This document shows positions 20,831-32,879 of a stretch of DNA of 64,000 nucleotides, piece by piece. A model generated the notes under the pieces. That model searched no databases. It was not told the DNA's origin and saw nothing but the letters and a program-made list of their open reading frames with translations. Position numbers and translations under genes: made by a program. This DNA is from Nephrocerus scutellatus (Eukaryota > Arthropoda > Insecta > Diptera > Pipunculidae). The stretch lies in NCBI GenBank assembly GCA_947095585.1, contig OX352763.1, forward strand, positions 106,123,908-106,187,907, in the 5' to 3' direction. The number at the start of each line of letters is the position of its first letter. Position 1 is the stretch's first letter.

Positions 20831-23055
20831 CCATATAATTTTTAGACGCTGACCCATGGAACACACATAGACATCGGCTTTTCTTTGCAAACTTTAAGTT
20901 AGCGCCGTTCTGATTCGCATGCTGCTTCTCGTTGGTTGTTTCTGTATTTATGTATACATGTCGTTCGAATTATATATTTGAGAAGACAAATCTCCAAAGT
21001 AAAAGGTATTCTTAAAAAAGTAGTATCAATTTTTGTTTATTGTTTCCATTATCAATACAGATATTTCAGATATTGATTATTTTCGACATCTTATCAAAGT
21101 CTTGATACTTTTGATTTGAATTTTACGGACTTCGTTCATTGTCTTCTGGAGTATTGTTGTGGCGCCAAAGCGATACAAAAAAATATGAATTTGAAGACAC
21201 AAATTTTGAATTTATGATTAGCTTCCGCCCTCCTGTGAAAAAAGAATAGCCAACTGTCATTGTATTGTTACTCCCTATTTTTTTCTGGTCAAATGCTATC
21301 CACAATGGATCACATGAAAGGTTGTTCAACCGTCGTGTCGTATTGTGCCTCAAGTTACAGCCGCTTTCATTCATAAAACGCTTCATTCCATGTACGAAGG
21401 TACGTACGCCTCTCATGACATGACTGTCACATAAATGTACAGACCTTCACATAACAGGTACCATCAAGCATCTATCTCATTGTCACCATCAATTTACTTT
21501 GTTGCGTTGTTCCTTCTTCCAATGATAATCGCTTCCTAGAATTATGCCATTCAGTAGGAGAACATCACATTCAATTACATCATGGGTTATGATCACTCGT
21601 GCGTGCGATATGGTAGGCATGCGGATACACACGCGTTAAATAAAGATCACATCGGATAGTATAAATGTACGACAACAACAACCTGCGATCAAATCTCTTT
21701 CGATGCTAAGTGTCCATCAGCGTTCTTTGATTCCATTTGCGTTTACTGTATCTCTAATGGCACCTATGAATCTTATGGGACTTGTTTTGAGGTGAGAATT
21801 TAAATACCTGCCTACCTATGGCTTTTAACACCTTCCTTGCATACCTAATGTGGTGGAACAACGGAGTCACATTGCCTGATAGGTAGATTTTTACTAGAAT
21901 TGGTTGACAGTTTCCTAGGAAGGCTGCAACTGCAACTGCACTGATTTAGAACGCTTAGTACACGTGCCACGATAACAATCCAACGGCCGATCTTGAATGG
22001 AAGTTCTAGTGCATCCTAGATCGTCAGTTGAATTGTCATTCACTCTCTTCTCTTTGTCTCTGTGAGAATCGTTTGTTGCGGTTTCTAGGACGCGAGTGTA
22101 AAATCTGCTGGCATCCAATTCATCAAAAAATCTGTAAAGAGTCGTTTTTTGGGTAAATTGCATGTCAGGAAAAATATTTTTTTAATTAATTGTACGAGCA
22201 TTGCTTCGACGGCCTTATGCAAATCCCTTCATCGTCACACTCACCCATAATTAACCCTTATTGCACAGAGCGGATTGCGGGTTGCCGATTAGTGGTGATA
22301 TTTAATGAAGGGTTATTTGCGCTTTAAAATCACCCTGTAGGTACTTGACGCGCTGCTCGAACACACACTTTACAAAAAACGCCAACTGTGAGTATTGCAA
22401 ATTGCCGCACAAAATAAAAACTCTTTACGACTTAAGCTCGACATCGACGCAATAAAAAATATTAATGCATTTCCGAGTTCACATCCTCCGATTTGCTTCT
22501 ACACAAAGTGGAATTATGGCAAAAATTTAACGCAAATTTTTAATAAATTTTTTTGAACTAATTGTGCGGGAGTTGCATCAAAAGTGCTGGTTGATTGCTT
22601 GGAGTGAAATCAATCCGGCGGGCGTCTGCATGGATCAATTTAATTAAAGTGACGCTGAAGCACCCATATCATCTCGTGCTGTGCAACTAAAAGCGAGTTG
22701 TTATAAATACTTGTTGTTGGACGACAATGCAATTGGATGCTTTGGAAAAAACCTAAATACAACTCTTGGTAGTGGCTGTTATAGAAAGTGGGGGAGAACG
22801 AAAGAATGGACAGATGGACAGACGGATAGATAGATCATGTGACAAATAGACAGCGGTATGAAAATACCCCAAACACTTCAAAACGCCTATATTGTGTAAT
22901 TTACAACAATATGACCAGATAGTAGTGCAGGTGCCAATCCCGCAATCACCTTAGGAAGATAAAGTACCTACAACAGTTTCTAATCGACCAGCTCCGCTTA
23001 TTTGTTATAATAAGGGAGGATGAGAGTCTAACAAGCTCACGCAATACACCAAACC
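20831..23055. other. mostly unique sequence, no recognised repeat
   Basis: Two kilobases without recognisable transposon domains. Contains the candidate promoter described separately, a short GATGGACAGACGGATAGATAG microsatellite near 22806-22835, and several AT-rich stretches. It is one of the better places in the window to look for host exons or regulatory DNA, but I see no convincing gene. Confidence 0.4.
21655..21792 (+). promoter_or_regulatory. candidate core promoter and first exon
   Basis: A TATAAATG box starts at 21660; an initiator-like TCAAAT has its A at 21691, giving the classical 31-base spacing. An ATG at 21703 opens 29 codons with a hydrophobic middle (IPFAFTVSLMA), ending at a strong splice-donor-like GAG/GTGAGA at 21791/21792. 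The -3 base is T, which is not ideal for translation. No second exon was identified, so this could be coincidence. Confidence 0.25.
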
Positions 23056-23140
23056 ATTCATGTACTAATAGTGCAGATATAGTAGGAATAAGCGATGCCA
23101 GAAGACTGGCGAAGAGGCATCCTGCTTATAACCAATTAGG
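23056..23140 (+). pseudogene. RTE-like RT fragment
   Basis: A short stretch, AGCGATGCCAGAAGACTGGC followed by GAAGAGGCATCCTG, matches the EAMPEDWRRGILC motif of the RTE-like element at 9.35-9.40 kb. The flanks do not continue the domain. Confidence 0.6.
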
Positions 23141-23499
23141 TCTTCTGGGTAGAGTTTTGTTTTTTGGAACCCATATGTAAGGGCGAATTTTAAAAAAGCA
23201 ACTAATTTCTAAAGGGTCCGTTTATCAGGATGATATCTAGTTTTCCAAGATCCACTTTCTTGGTTCGCATTCGGGAGTGGTCAAACTCGAAGATGGTGAT
23301 GCCGAATACGGTAGAGATTAGGACGCAGCCGGCTTCCCTTCCCACGGACAACCCATCCGCACGAAAACACCCAGCCATGACAATTTCTTTGGAGTGACAT
23401 TTATGGGACAACATAGCAGAGCAGGCATTCAAACATAGTCTGGTAAGATTATGTCGACTAAGATGACCAGTGCTTAGGGATGTTTTTTTTTTAATTTGC

Positions 23500-23915
23500 G
23501 CGAGTGAAAAGTGGCTTGCATCCTTATAATGCTATAGGCTTAGCACAGCATGTGCGTTAAGGTTTAGGAAGAAGCATGGAGGAGATTTTTGCAAGCTTGT
23601 GTTTTGAAGGGTGATGAGGAAAACCAGAGCTTGGCAAAGCGTTCCAAATACAGGAAGAACGAATCTCGGGCTTGAGCGTAACTGATGAGCATTTAGTGCA
23701 GCACGAGCATTACGGTTGAATTCATGGGAGGTGGCATGCAACTGGCTAATTCTTTCGACCACCGCTGGTGGTAGTTGCGGTAAAAAAGTGACAAGGAGGA
23801 AACGTTCCTGTGGTGCTCAAGCAAATCTATGGAAGGAGTAAGAACGTTCCTCAAACTATTATGGGAAGTTAAAAGTGCTGTCATCAGCAAAAGAGTGAAC
23901 TGGATTTGTTTTTTA
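23500..23915 (-). pseudogene. Jockey/CR1-like LINE C-terminal fragment
   Basis: Minus-strand translations give SIDLLEHHRNVSSLSLFYRNYH (compare DSLEHRRNVGALSVFYKFYN in the 54 kb LINE), LHATSHEFNRNARAALNAHQ, and a trailer near 23520-23575 resembling that at 40.02-40.07 kb (GCACCCTTATAATGCTTAGC). At 23840-23900 an RT palm fragment (around the ADDS box) is fused directly to the C-terminal part, so an internal deletion occurred. The insertion is followed at once by a minisatellite element. Confidence 0.7.
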
Positions 23916-24559
23916 ATTCTCTTGATTAACTTGTGCCCGTGGATCTGTTTGTTTGTTTGTTTGTCTATCTGTCGTGGAATCTTGCGATCAATTTATAACC
24001 CACTTTTCAAAGCCCAATTTTATAGAAACTTTGCACACATGTATATTTCCGGGACAACACTTTCTATTCAAATTTGGAGGCCTCGGGCCTCAAGGCCACA
24101 GGGGTGCCCATATACATTTTTTTAAAAGTAACCCGCTTTTCTTCAAATTTTATACCTACACATGTGTATCTCCGATGGACAACACTTTTTGTGAAAATTT
24201 GGGATTGATCGAGGGTCGTGGCTTCCAATCAAGTTTTATAAAAAATTCTTATTCCGATTTTCTTAAAAAAATTTACACACGTGTTTAATCCGATGGACAA
24301 CACTTTTTGTAAAAAATTGGAAGTGGCCCCAGAGTCGAGGGGCTTCCATATAAATATGTTCTTAAAAATTTGCTTAAAATGTGTATCTTTGATGACAAGA
24401 CTTTCTGTAAAAATTTGGAAGTGATCGGGTCCCAGTGCCTAGGTGCTCCCATATATATATTTTTAAAGGATGTAACCCGATATTGTATATATTGCACGTT
24501 GTGTATTTCCTATTAGAGAATTTACACGAAAAATTTTATTTTTTATGGGTTGTTTTTAT
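23911..24559 (+). mobile_element. minisatellite element, plus-strand copy with both ends
   Basis: One end AATTCTCTTGATTAACTTGT then GCCCGTGG, a (GTTT)n microsatellite (about 23946-23962), the TCGTGGAATCTTGCGATCAA module, several units of about 110-120 bp with TACACATGTGTATCTCCGAT-type centres (24050, 24165, 24280, 24380), and the other end TATTAGAGAATTTACACG, then a hairpin-like AAAAATTTTATTTTTTATGG, then GTTGTTTTT at about 24559. Opposite orientation to copies A, B, C and E. Confidence 0.7.
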
Positions 24560-24599
24560 TGTTTCTAATCAATTATTTAGTCCAAATTAATCTACTAGT

Positions 24600-25225
24600 T
24601 TATTGCGAGCCCGAAGGGCGAAGCTAATAATCAGAGGACAAGAAAAATTTTCTAGCGTACGTGTGTGGGTTTGTCGCTTTGTCAGTTTGTCAGTTTGTCA
24701 ATTTGTCCGGTTTTATATCGCGACTTCTACCAGTCAGAATTTGATGGGACTTGTTTAAAACAATTGGTAAGTGCTTGGCTTGCGATGACGTGAGGCGTGT
24801 CACGTGTTGCTCGTCGCGTGTGGCGCGTGTAATTTTTTTTTTTTAAATACTTGTTTTTAACTTGGCTCAAGATGAAGTGAGGCGTGTCACGTGTTGCGCG
24901 TCGCGTGTGGCGCTTGTAATTTTTTTTTAAATACTTGTTTTAAATCTTGGCTTGCGATGACGTGACACATGTCGCGCGTCGCGTGTGGCGCGTGTAATTT
25001 TTTTTTTTTAAATAATTGTTTTAAAACTTGACTTGCGATAACTTGACGCGCGTCACGTGTTGCGTGTGGCGCGTGTACATTTTTTTATTTTTTTTGTTTT
25101 TTGAATACCAGTTTTATAACTTGGCTTGCTATGACGTGACCCGTGTCGCGTGTGGTGCGTGTAATTTGTTTTTTTAAATTACTTTTTTTAAAACTTGGCT
25201 CGCGATGCTCAAATTTTATAAATTT
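24600..25225 (+). repeat. CACGTG/CGCGTG-rich tandem repeat
   Basis: Five to six imperfect units of about 80-95 bp, each with an ACTTGGCTTGCGATGACGTG core, a CpG-rich GTCACGTGTTGCGCGTCGCG-type block, and a poly(T)/AAATACTTGTTTT spacer. Unit starts lie near 24775, 24860, 24950, 25030, 25120 and 25195. It is preceded by GCGAGCCCGAAGGGCGAAGC and a GTCAGTTTGTCAGTTTGTC run. A related CpG block occurs at 56.1-56.4 kb. No coding content. Confidence 0.8.
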
Positions 25226-25309
25226 CACTTTCTTTTCTATTCATCTTCATACTTCTTTTTAGCAACCAGTTTTCAGTGTTCGTTTATACTTTATTTATAG
25301 GTAAACAGG

Positions 25310-25697
25310 TAGCCTCCACAAGCACATGAAATCGCTACACTCCATCTTCGTAAAGAATCCAGTCAAGAGGCCTGCTTCTGAAAGCACAGAATTACCAGGA
25401 AAACACACCACTTCACAGTCATCAATCACAAACTACTTTATTGGACATAATAACTTATTGGAAGCTATATTGACTCGTATGACGCTCACGTTATGCATGA
25501 CTTTTGGAATTTGGGTCTGGCCCGAGTACAAGGATCAAAGCTGCATTTAACTGAGGAGAACTGGAAATTTATGGTCTGAATTTGCATGAAGACATTGTAT
25601 GCATCAAAACATATGATGCCCCTGTGATGCAAAAAGTTGGAAAACTACTTTCTTGTGAGGAACAACTTTGCTTCGCCCATGCGGTTCATTTGGTCAG
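25310..25697 (+). pseudogene. hAT-type (zf-BED) transposase fragment
   Basis: The open frame from 25326 contains KSLHSIFVKNPVKRPASEST, SSITNYFIGHNNLLEAILTRMT and, after a frameshift, EIYGLNLHEDIVCIKTYDAPVMQKVGK and LCFAHAVHL (about 25560-25690). The segment TxDxxxVMxKxGK...QLCxAHxxxL matches hAT transposases, including the first catalytic Asp region. The RNase H insertion domain and C-terminal dimerisation domain are absent, and the frame is interrupted at 25698 by a SINE. Assignment is from remembered patterns. Confidence 0.6.
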
Positions 25698-25980
25698 TTT
25701 TGGGCTCAGTTGGAAAGCGCATGGCCACTGAGCAGGGCATGTGGTTCGCATCCCATAGTAACACCGAAAGTATTTTTCACGGTGTCCCACCTCTCACGAA
25801 TGGGTGACAAACGTTCCGAGAGTAATAACTTGTCACGGAAAGCTTCTCCATTCGCCGTTCGGATCCGGCTTTAAATTGTAGGTTCCATTTGTGTCCAAAA
25901 ATATACATGCACAACACAAATGGTCGCGAGAAGCTAGGCCTTGGACCGCAACGGTCTTTTGCCCCGAATATTATTACTAC
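25698..25980 (+). mobile_element. tRNA-derived SINE, copy 1
   Basis: Begins with a tRNA-like head: TGGGCTCAGTTGGAAAGCGC (A box) and GTGGTTCGCATCCC (B box), then a family-specific body containing TATTTTTCACGGTGTCCCAC, CGGAAAGCTTCTC, GCCGTTCGGATCCGGC and TTGTAGGTTCCATTTGTG, and ends in ATTATTATT. The body is shared with copies at 38.23-38.46 and 40.76-41.05 kb. It would be transcribed by RNA polymerase III and mobilised by a partner LINE; the partner is not identifiable here. Confidence 0.8.
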
Positions 25981-28545
25981 AAGAAACCAAAATCTCCACG
26001 TTTTTATTTACTTCTTAGAAATTTCAAAACTATCTTAGAGCCAGGCAATATATCCAGCACCTAAATCCCAGTTCTGGTAAATGCATACGGTTCTGCATGC
26101 CTTATGTACATCGTAAAGATCATAAAGTCGTCTTTAAGTTGCACGAATCGACGACTGACTTTCAAAGTTAATTTGGATAATTTGATAGCGTTATTCAAGC
26201 GTGAGTCTATTTGTGATGACTTGCCAGAGATTACCAATAAATAAATAAATGTTAACAGTGAGCGCAGTTAATTTGCTTGTTTGACAGTTAACCTTTCAGT
26301 TAGTTCTATTTAACCAAGAAGAACATCCTTTTTTAAAGCATTACACATACACCAATAGCAAAGTGGCGAAGCGTCCATATAACCTGAGTCATACCGGGCT
26401 CCCTTTCATACAGGGCGCAGCAGCCGCAAACAAAATATTATCGTTCAGAGACTGATGACAGATGTTATATTGTAACCGTGCTCTCACAATGAAAAACTTA
26501 ATACCTAAGTCTTACAGGACTGTATGGATTTCCAACATAAGGAACTAAAATTATGTTGTTGTCAAAAGCATTCATTGTGAGAGCACCATAACAAATATTC
26601 TGGCACAACTTGGTTGTTTTATCTCGCAATGAGTTAAAATTGTCTGAACTGGAGCTTTTTTCCTTGTCATTTTCTTATGTCAGATGGAAGGCAAACTATC
26701 TAATTGTCAAATTGTGACCAATTTTGACGTTTGTGGCTAACTGAAAATGTCAGCAAAGTCTGCAACTTCGCCTCACAATCTAATCGTAGCTTAATTTTTT
26801 GACATTTCTAATTAGCATGGGTCGTGTATTTGTCAGAATCGTAGTTGAAACATTCCTCTTGAATAGTAATCCTAACAAAAACTTGTCTTAGCTTAGCTAG
26901 TAGGGGCGTTAGGCTCAAATCTGAATTTCTAATTGCGCACTTAACGTCGGAAGAAGGACCATTTCAAAAACATATTACTTAGATGTTGTAAATTCGTCTT
27001 TTAAGATTCTCGACAGTTGCCATTTCATTGAGGCGTAAGCGACCTTTTCTTAGATTCCAAACCAATTGTAAGGGGAGGAAAAATGGTAGAGAGTGAAATT
27101 TTAGAGAAGTGAATGGCTAATACAGGAGTTTAGATAGTTTCATAATAAGAAGACACATTTATGTGGCCCTGATGGTATAAATATGCAATACAGGATCTGC
27201 ACCAACGCAAAGAAGAACGCCAACACCAGCAACTACGCAGCCGAGCACTGCTCCACAACAATAAAATTATAATCAGACGTGCGTGCGTAGAAAACAAACA
27301 AGGACGGTACACTGTACAGTCCGAGCATATCAAGACGATGTTTACGCGCAGCCGAGAATGTCAAAAGCGAACCAATGGGTGACTCCTTGGGTTGTTCGTT
27401 CGTTCGGTCGTCGGTCGCCGGTAGCCGGTAGCCGCATATTAGATGTGTGGATTATTGTAACAATAATGCCGAAAACAAGCAGAACTTAATGGACCGGAAG
27501 ATTGTCCAAGCACATGCTGTATATATGGGAAATGCCAACACAATGAAGCCCACAGCACTGTTCTTGTTATAATATCACGACAATGTGTAGAGCGAACGAA
27601 GCGATGCACGGAAGAAACGTCTGTCCGGCAACGTTAAATCATCTGTAAAAAGCGGATCGGGCGAGAAAATTAAATTGGCCAGAGAGCTGATATGCCCAGT
27701 AGCCAGAGCCCAGTATGTCCAGAGTACAAGCAATGAAACAAACAAACATATAAAACGCACATATCCTGATAATGCCGAGCAAAGTCATTTATAGCAGCAG
27801 AGAGTGTGTACACACACACACACACACTGTATAACTGAATCTGTTAATGATGAAGCGTTGATGGTTGATTGCTGTGGAGTGTGGATGTGGCTGTGGCTGT
27901 GGCTGTGGATGTCGTTGTCGATGTGGCTGTGGATTTTTGCGTAAATGTCCCGCTGCAGATGTGAAAATTTTTCATCACCATCATCAGTCCCCGGCTGTTT
28001 GTTGGTAGTGTAGCAGTTTATGTCGAACACGACTCAACTGTCAACAACAGGAGCGTGTAAATTTTCCAACCAAGTGGAAAGAGGTGGGATGTAGTGTTTC
28101 TAGCATCAATGACTGGTGAGTAGAAAAGGCAAACACAGGTTACGAGAACTGTTCATCAGGATATAGCACCATTATGGCCAAAGAAATATAAACTGGCGAC
28201 AGACGGAAGGACTGTAGTTGTGCTCATAGAAAAGAATCAATATTTCTGTTAGCATGTAGGATTCCTCTATATATAATGGAAAAGTTCTAATAGATATGTC
28301 AAAAATCTATGCAACTTTACTTTTTTACGTATAAAGCGGATCAATTTTGATTATTGTATAGGAAAAGCAACCCATAAAATTTGAAAAACAAGTGATCCCA
28401 CATAAGCTCACAGAAAAATTTAAATTTTTTTAGCCGTAGATGTTATTTTTTATTTTTTTATTTTATACTTTTAAGTTTTCTTTTTAAGTTTAAGTAATTT
28501 CAATTAAATAGAGAGTATGGGAATATGGAAACCTCAAAAAGAACT
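25981..28545. other. unassigned sequence with short simple repeats
   Basis: No recognised gene or transposon. Notable only for (AC)n at 27811-27827, a TGTGGC/TGTGGA hexamer run at about 27878-27935, GCCGGTAGCCGGTAGCCG near 27417-27435, and two similar AT-rich stretches near 26470-26600 sharing TTCATTGTGAGAGCAC-like words. Confidence 0.45.
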
Positions 28546-28549
28546 AAAA

Positions 28550-29700
28550 ATTTCTCGAAAAGACTCCCAAAAGGCTCATAACGACTTCTAAAGACGCCCT
28601 CGAGACCTTATCAAGACCCCTAGATCCTCTTAAGACTCTGCCTCAGGACCCCCTTAAATAGACCCTTAAAAAAAAACCCACCGAGACCCTCTCAGAACCT
28701 CAACAACACTACCCCAAGACCTCCCTGTAGACCCACAAAATGACCTACCAAAGGACCCACTTAAAAGCCCCTCAAGACCCCCTTAACACTCCCTCAAAAC
28801 TTCACTCAAGATCGTCTCAAAACCTCTCAAGAACCCTCTAAAAACACACTCATAGCCACCCTCAGTACCACCTCAAGACCCCACTTATGATCCTCTTAAA
28901 ACCACCCCTAGACCCCCTCCTCCTCAGGAGGATAACCTTAAGACCCCTAAAGACTACCCCAAGAACCCTCAAGACTCCACTCAAAATCACCTCAAGAGCA
29001 AATCTAGACCCCCTTAAGACCTTCTTAGACCCAAATTAGGAACCTCTCAAAACCCAATCGAAAACACAATCAAAAACCCCCAACAAAAGACTCACAAAGG
29101 ACCCCCATTCAAGATCTCTTCAAGCCCCCTCAAGATTCCGTTCAGGACCCACTCAGGGTCCTTCTCAAGCCAATCTTAAGACCCACCTTAAAACCTGCTT
29201 AAGAGCCTCTTAAGACGCCCTCAAGACCCCCTTAAAACCCCGTCAAGATTCCACTTAGGACCTTCTCAAAACCACACCAAGATCCTTTTAAGACCACCTC
29301 AACTGTTCTGGTTACAATATAAGGACCAATACTAGACCCTCTTAAGACCTCCTTAAGACCCAAATCAAGACCCTCTCAAAACCCAATCAAGACTCCCTAA
29401 AGAACCCCACCAAAAGATCCGAAAATGATCCCCATTCAAGATCTCTGTAGGACCCCTGCAAGATCCCGCTCAGGACCCACTTAGGATCCTTATCAGGTCA
29501 CGCTTAAGACCCGCCTTAAAACCCTCTTAAGAGCCTCTAAAAACGCCCTCAAGACCGCCTTAAAATCCCCTTGAGATTCCACTTAGGTCTCTCTCAAAAC
29601 CACATCAAGATCCTATCAAAACCACCTCAACACCCCCCCCCCCCCCTCTTCAACACCCTTAAGAACCACTCAAGATCCACCACCGAAAAGTCCAACCACA
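28550..29700 (+). repeat. CTCAAGACCCCCTTAAGACC-type minisatellite
   Basis: About 1.15 kb of highly degenerate 9-12 bp units around CCCTCAAGACC / CCCTTAAGACC, strongly C- and A-rich and very poor in G on the plus strand. A C10-C13 run occurs near 29633-29646. A longer-range repeat is visible: about 29040-29270 and 29385-29590 share the order ATTCAAGATCTCT, GACCCACT, AACCCTCTTAAGAGCCTCT, suggesting a duplication of about 345 bp. No coding role. Confidence 0.9.
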
Positions 29701-29819
29701 AAATGTACGAGTTTTTGACTAAGAGCATTGGAATGAAAATCATATTTTCCATCTATTGAATCATTTCCCCTTTAACGTAACGCAAAATTTAAATCAGATA
29801 CGTCGCTAAAGAAGTTTCA

Positions 29820-29952
29820 CTTCAAAATTTTCATGTGAATTCTTTAATTTTAAAGGAATTTATATGGGAGACCCTCAATCCTGGGTCCTGGTCACTTCGA
29901 AATTTTTACAGAAAGAGTTGTCACCTGACATACACATGTGTACAAAAAAAAA
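29820..29952 (-). mobile_element. minisatellite element fragment
   Basis: AAAATTTTCATGTGAATTCT, then a single unit with TATATGGGAGACCCTCAATC, TTTTTACAGAAAGAGTTGTC and ATACACATGTGTAC. It is a truncated copy of the family at 13.3, 24, 49 and 60.5 kb and joins an RTE-like endonuclease scrap at about 29960. Confidence 0.7.
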
Positions 29953-29959
29953 TTTAGTT

Positions 29960-30062
29960 GTTTCTGCTTCATTCGTTGCGAAGGGCAGCCGTGTTACTCG
30001 AATTTGATTCGCGGATGCAGTCTTTCTTGATGATACAATCCGCGCTCGGAGCACCATACCAA
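29960..30062 (-). pseudogene. RTE-like endonuclease fragment
   Basis: Minus strand encodes MVLRARIVSSRKTASANQIR and RLPFATNEAET, matching the end of the RTE-like endonuclease at 35.3 kb (VxRARIASARKTASANQI). Only about 100 bp survive. Confidence 0.7.
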
Positions 30063-31105
30063 CAAGATAGCTAACTTTTCCATAATAAAAGAACCATTGC
30101 CTTATACTCGTAGATACTCGATCGAATTAATCAACAAAAACTCCGGTTAACAGAATTTAGCAAATCCTTTAAATAACTCTTTTAATTCAAAGAACCGTTT
30201 ACATTCATCGCATTCGTACTTTACATTTAATTTTTGATGAAAATTCCACCCCATTCGGAGCGGATTTGCACAAAATCATAAACTCGTGTGGTGTTCCTCC
30301 GCCACGCCAAGAACGTTTTATCTGGTTGAGCTGACACATCCGCACTGCCACTGTTCTATGGAATCATAAATCCAACGACAGCGGTGCCATCTATTAAATG
30401 GTAGCTGCACCTCTGCGTATAGTTATTGACTGCCATCTTGGACACAAGCAGAGACATCTTGAAGAAAACAGTGAAGTATCTACATACACTTTTGAGTAAA
30501 AATTGTGAGAGAGAAGCAATCTGCAATTTACATTGAGTGGAATTCTTTAATAACAAAAACGAAACAAAAAACTTCTACTTCTTGCGGCGTTGCTGGCTGT
30601 TGAGTGTTGATTACCACAGTAAGCAAGAAGCAAGCAGCGATTTCATTTCGAACAACCTCCCACTCGTACATTTGAGTGATTATTTAATTTTGGTAGAGTT
30701 CCTACCAGTGCTGCCGTTCGAGTACAGTGAAATTAAAAGGAGATTTACTATTGGACAAGCTAAAGTAACTTCTAAAGCTAAAGAATAAGAACTAAAGAAT
30801 AAGATCAAATGTTGACAGCTATAGTGGTGTGTTTCTTTAAACATGAGACATGTCGACTACAATAGAACATTTAGGTGAAAAATAAATTGAAGTACAACAC
30901 AGAAATCCCATTAAAAAAAATTTTAATTAATCTTAGCTTAGCTATTTATAGACTTTATTAGTTTAAAAATAAATTATAATTTAAATAACTCCAATATTTC
31001 GGTCTTGCGGATTATCAAAGAAAATAGATAAATGAAATGATTTTTCTGACTATTCAGAAATATATTAAAAATTTTAAACAATTTATTTATGTGGTTATAT
31101 TGCAC
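30063..31105. other. unassigned AT-rich sequence
   Basis: No gene or transposon recognised. An 83-codon open frame at 30537-30788 has no family resemblance that I can see. Confidence 0.4.
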
Positions 31106-31109
31106 GACT

Positions 31110-32620
31110 ATTACCAATGTGGTTTGGTGCACGTCTTAGAATGGTGCAGCAGAGAAGGACTGTCCATCAATCCTTGCAAAAGCGTTCTAGTGCCTTTCAA
31201 GAAAAGAAGACTGGTCGATTTAGGACCTATCATCATCAAAGCCACCACATTAGATTATTCCAGTGAAGTTAAACATCTCAGCGTCATCCTTGATAAACGG
31301 CTAAACTGGAATTCTCATATCAAGTCCGCCATGAACGCGACACTAGGGCCTTGTGGGCCAGTAAACGCATTTACGGCAGAACTTGGGGTCTAAATCCTAA
31401 AATGTAACATTGGATGTATTCAATGTTGGTGAGACATATTATCACGTAAGCGGCCAATGTTTGGTAGCCGAAGGTTCTTGAACGGACAACGGCAACTAAG
31501 CTTAAGAAGCTACAAAGAATTGCCTGTCTAGGTATAACGGGTGTCATGCGCACCTGCCCTACGACTGCATTAGAAGTTGTTGTAGGGCTTTCACTCTTGC
31601 ATATCATCATCAGGAAGACGGCTGCTAGATGCGCTATTAAGCTGCAACTAAAATAAGGGTACAAACTGGGTGACTATGTTGGTCACCTGAAAATTCTTGA
31701 CTCAATTCCTGAAAGAGACATGTACTGCACTATTCCCGACATTATGGTCAGGGAGCACTGTTTCGAAAGGAATTTTCAGGTAGAAATATTGGACCGGGCA
31801 AATTGGTGCAATGGTGTTCCGGCACTGGACGCTAAAGGTCTGGTCTGGTTCACAGATGGATCAAAAATGGGAACTGGAGTTGGAGCTGGTGTCTTTGTCT
31901 CGATACTAATGGGAAAAAGTCCCTCGGGTTTTCAGGCAGAACTCCATGCCAATGATATCTACGCCAACAATAACCTTAGTGAAGAAATGAAGGGCTCTAT
32001 TTTATATCTCTTTTCAGATAGCCAGGCAGCACTTAGAGCGCTGTCGTTCAATTAGATAGACTAGATATCAGTCAAAAACTGTTACGATTCACTGCAATCT
32101 CTGGCCAGACACAACAAAGTCACACTCGGTTGGGTCCCTGGTCATCAGGGAATTGCAGGCAACGAATCTACACAGATGAACTCGCTTGGGCCAGCTCGGA
32201 ATCTGCGTTCATAGGACCTGAACCCTACTGTGGTGTGAACGGGGCGGCCGTCACAGCACTGGTAAATTTTTGGGAACACAATCTTCGTCTGGCCCACTGG
32301 GAAAGTGCCCCGGGGCTTAGGGAATCCAAACAATCAATCAGGCCCTTTTCGTACAAATAATTCCTTAATTTTAATAGGGATAATATTATGGGGCTGGTTA
32401 GCTTTCTAACAGGTCATTGTGGCTTGCGAAGTCACCTTTACAAAATTGGTGTGGGCTCAGAGACAGAATGTAGGTGACTCTTCATCCACCGAGCACATTT
32501 TCTGAGAATGCCCCTCATTACTGAGAATGCCCCTCATTACTTTGGTTGACGGGGAAGTTGAGAAATTCCGCCACTAAGGATGTACTATCGTTCATTGGGT
32601 AGGTGGTACCTCCCTCTTAG
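31110..32620 (+). pseudogene. LOA-like LINE relic with RNase H
   Basis: Plus-strand frames in order: LEWCSREGLSINPCKSVLVP (RT palm end, about 31137-31195), SSEVKHLSVILDKRLNWNSH (about 31260-31320), MLVRHIITYAAxVWW and KLKKLQRIACLGITGVMRTC (about 31420-31555), an RNase H domain with VWFTDGSKMGTGVGAGVF (31842-31896), LYLFSDSQAALRAL (32004-32046) and LGWVPGHQGIAGNE (about 32128-32170), then LTGHCGLRSHLYKIGVGSET and ECPSLL (about 32408-32520). Catalytic Asp and SDSQA Asp of RNase H are kept. Stops and frameshifts are frequent; the RT core and endonuclease are missing. A 21-bp direct duplication (GAGAATGCCCCTCATTACT) occurs near 32503-32543. Confidence 0.8.
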
Positions 32621-32879
32621 AAAAAACAAACAAACGATCTTTCAGATCGCAGTGTCTGCCATATGGGATAGTTAATATATTGATGATTTTATTAATAGTG
32701 TTCTGTCTACATACATTCTTCTTCATTGTGGAGGGATGTGCACTTGTCGTGCCCATAGCTGGCTGGCTGGCTATTTTGAAATACTTTGAAAAACAAAGTT
32801 ATTCTTGTAGTCATTAACGTTCGAAATCAAATCCCAGAATTCCATTAACTGGTGCCGCCTTCAATTTTTGTCATTCACC

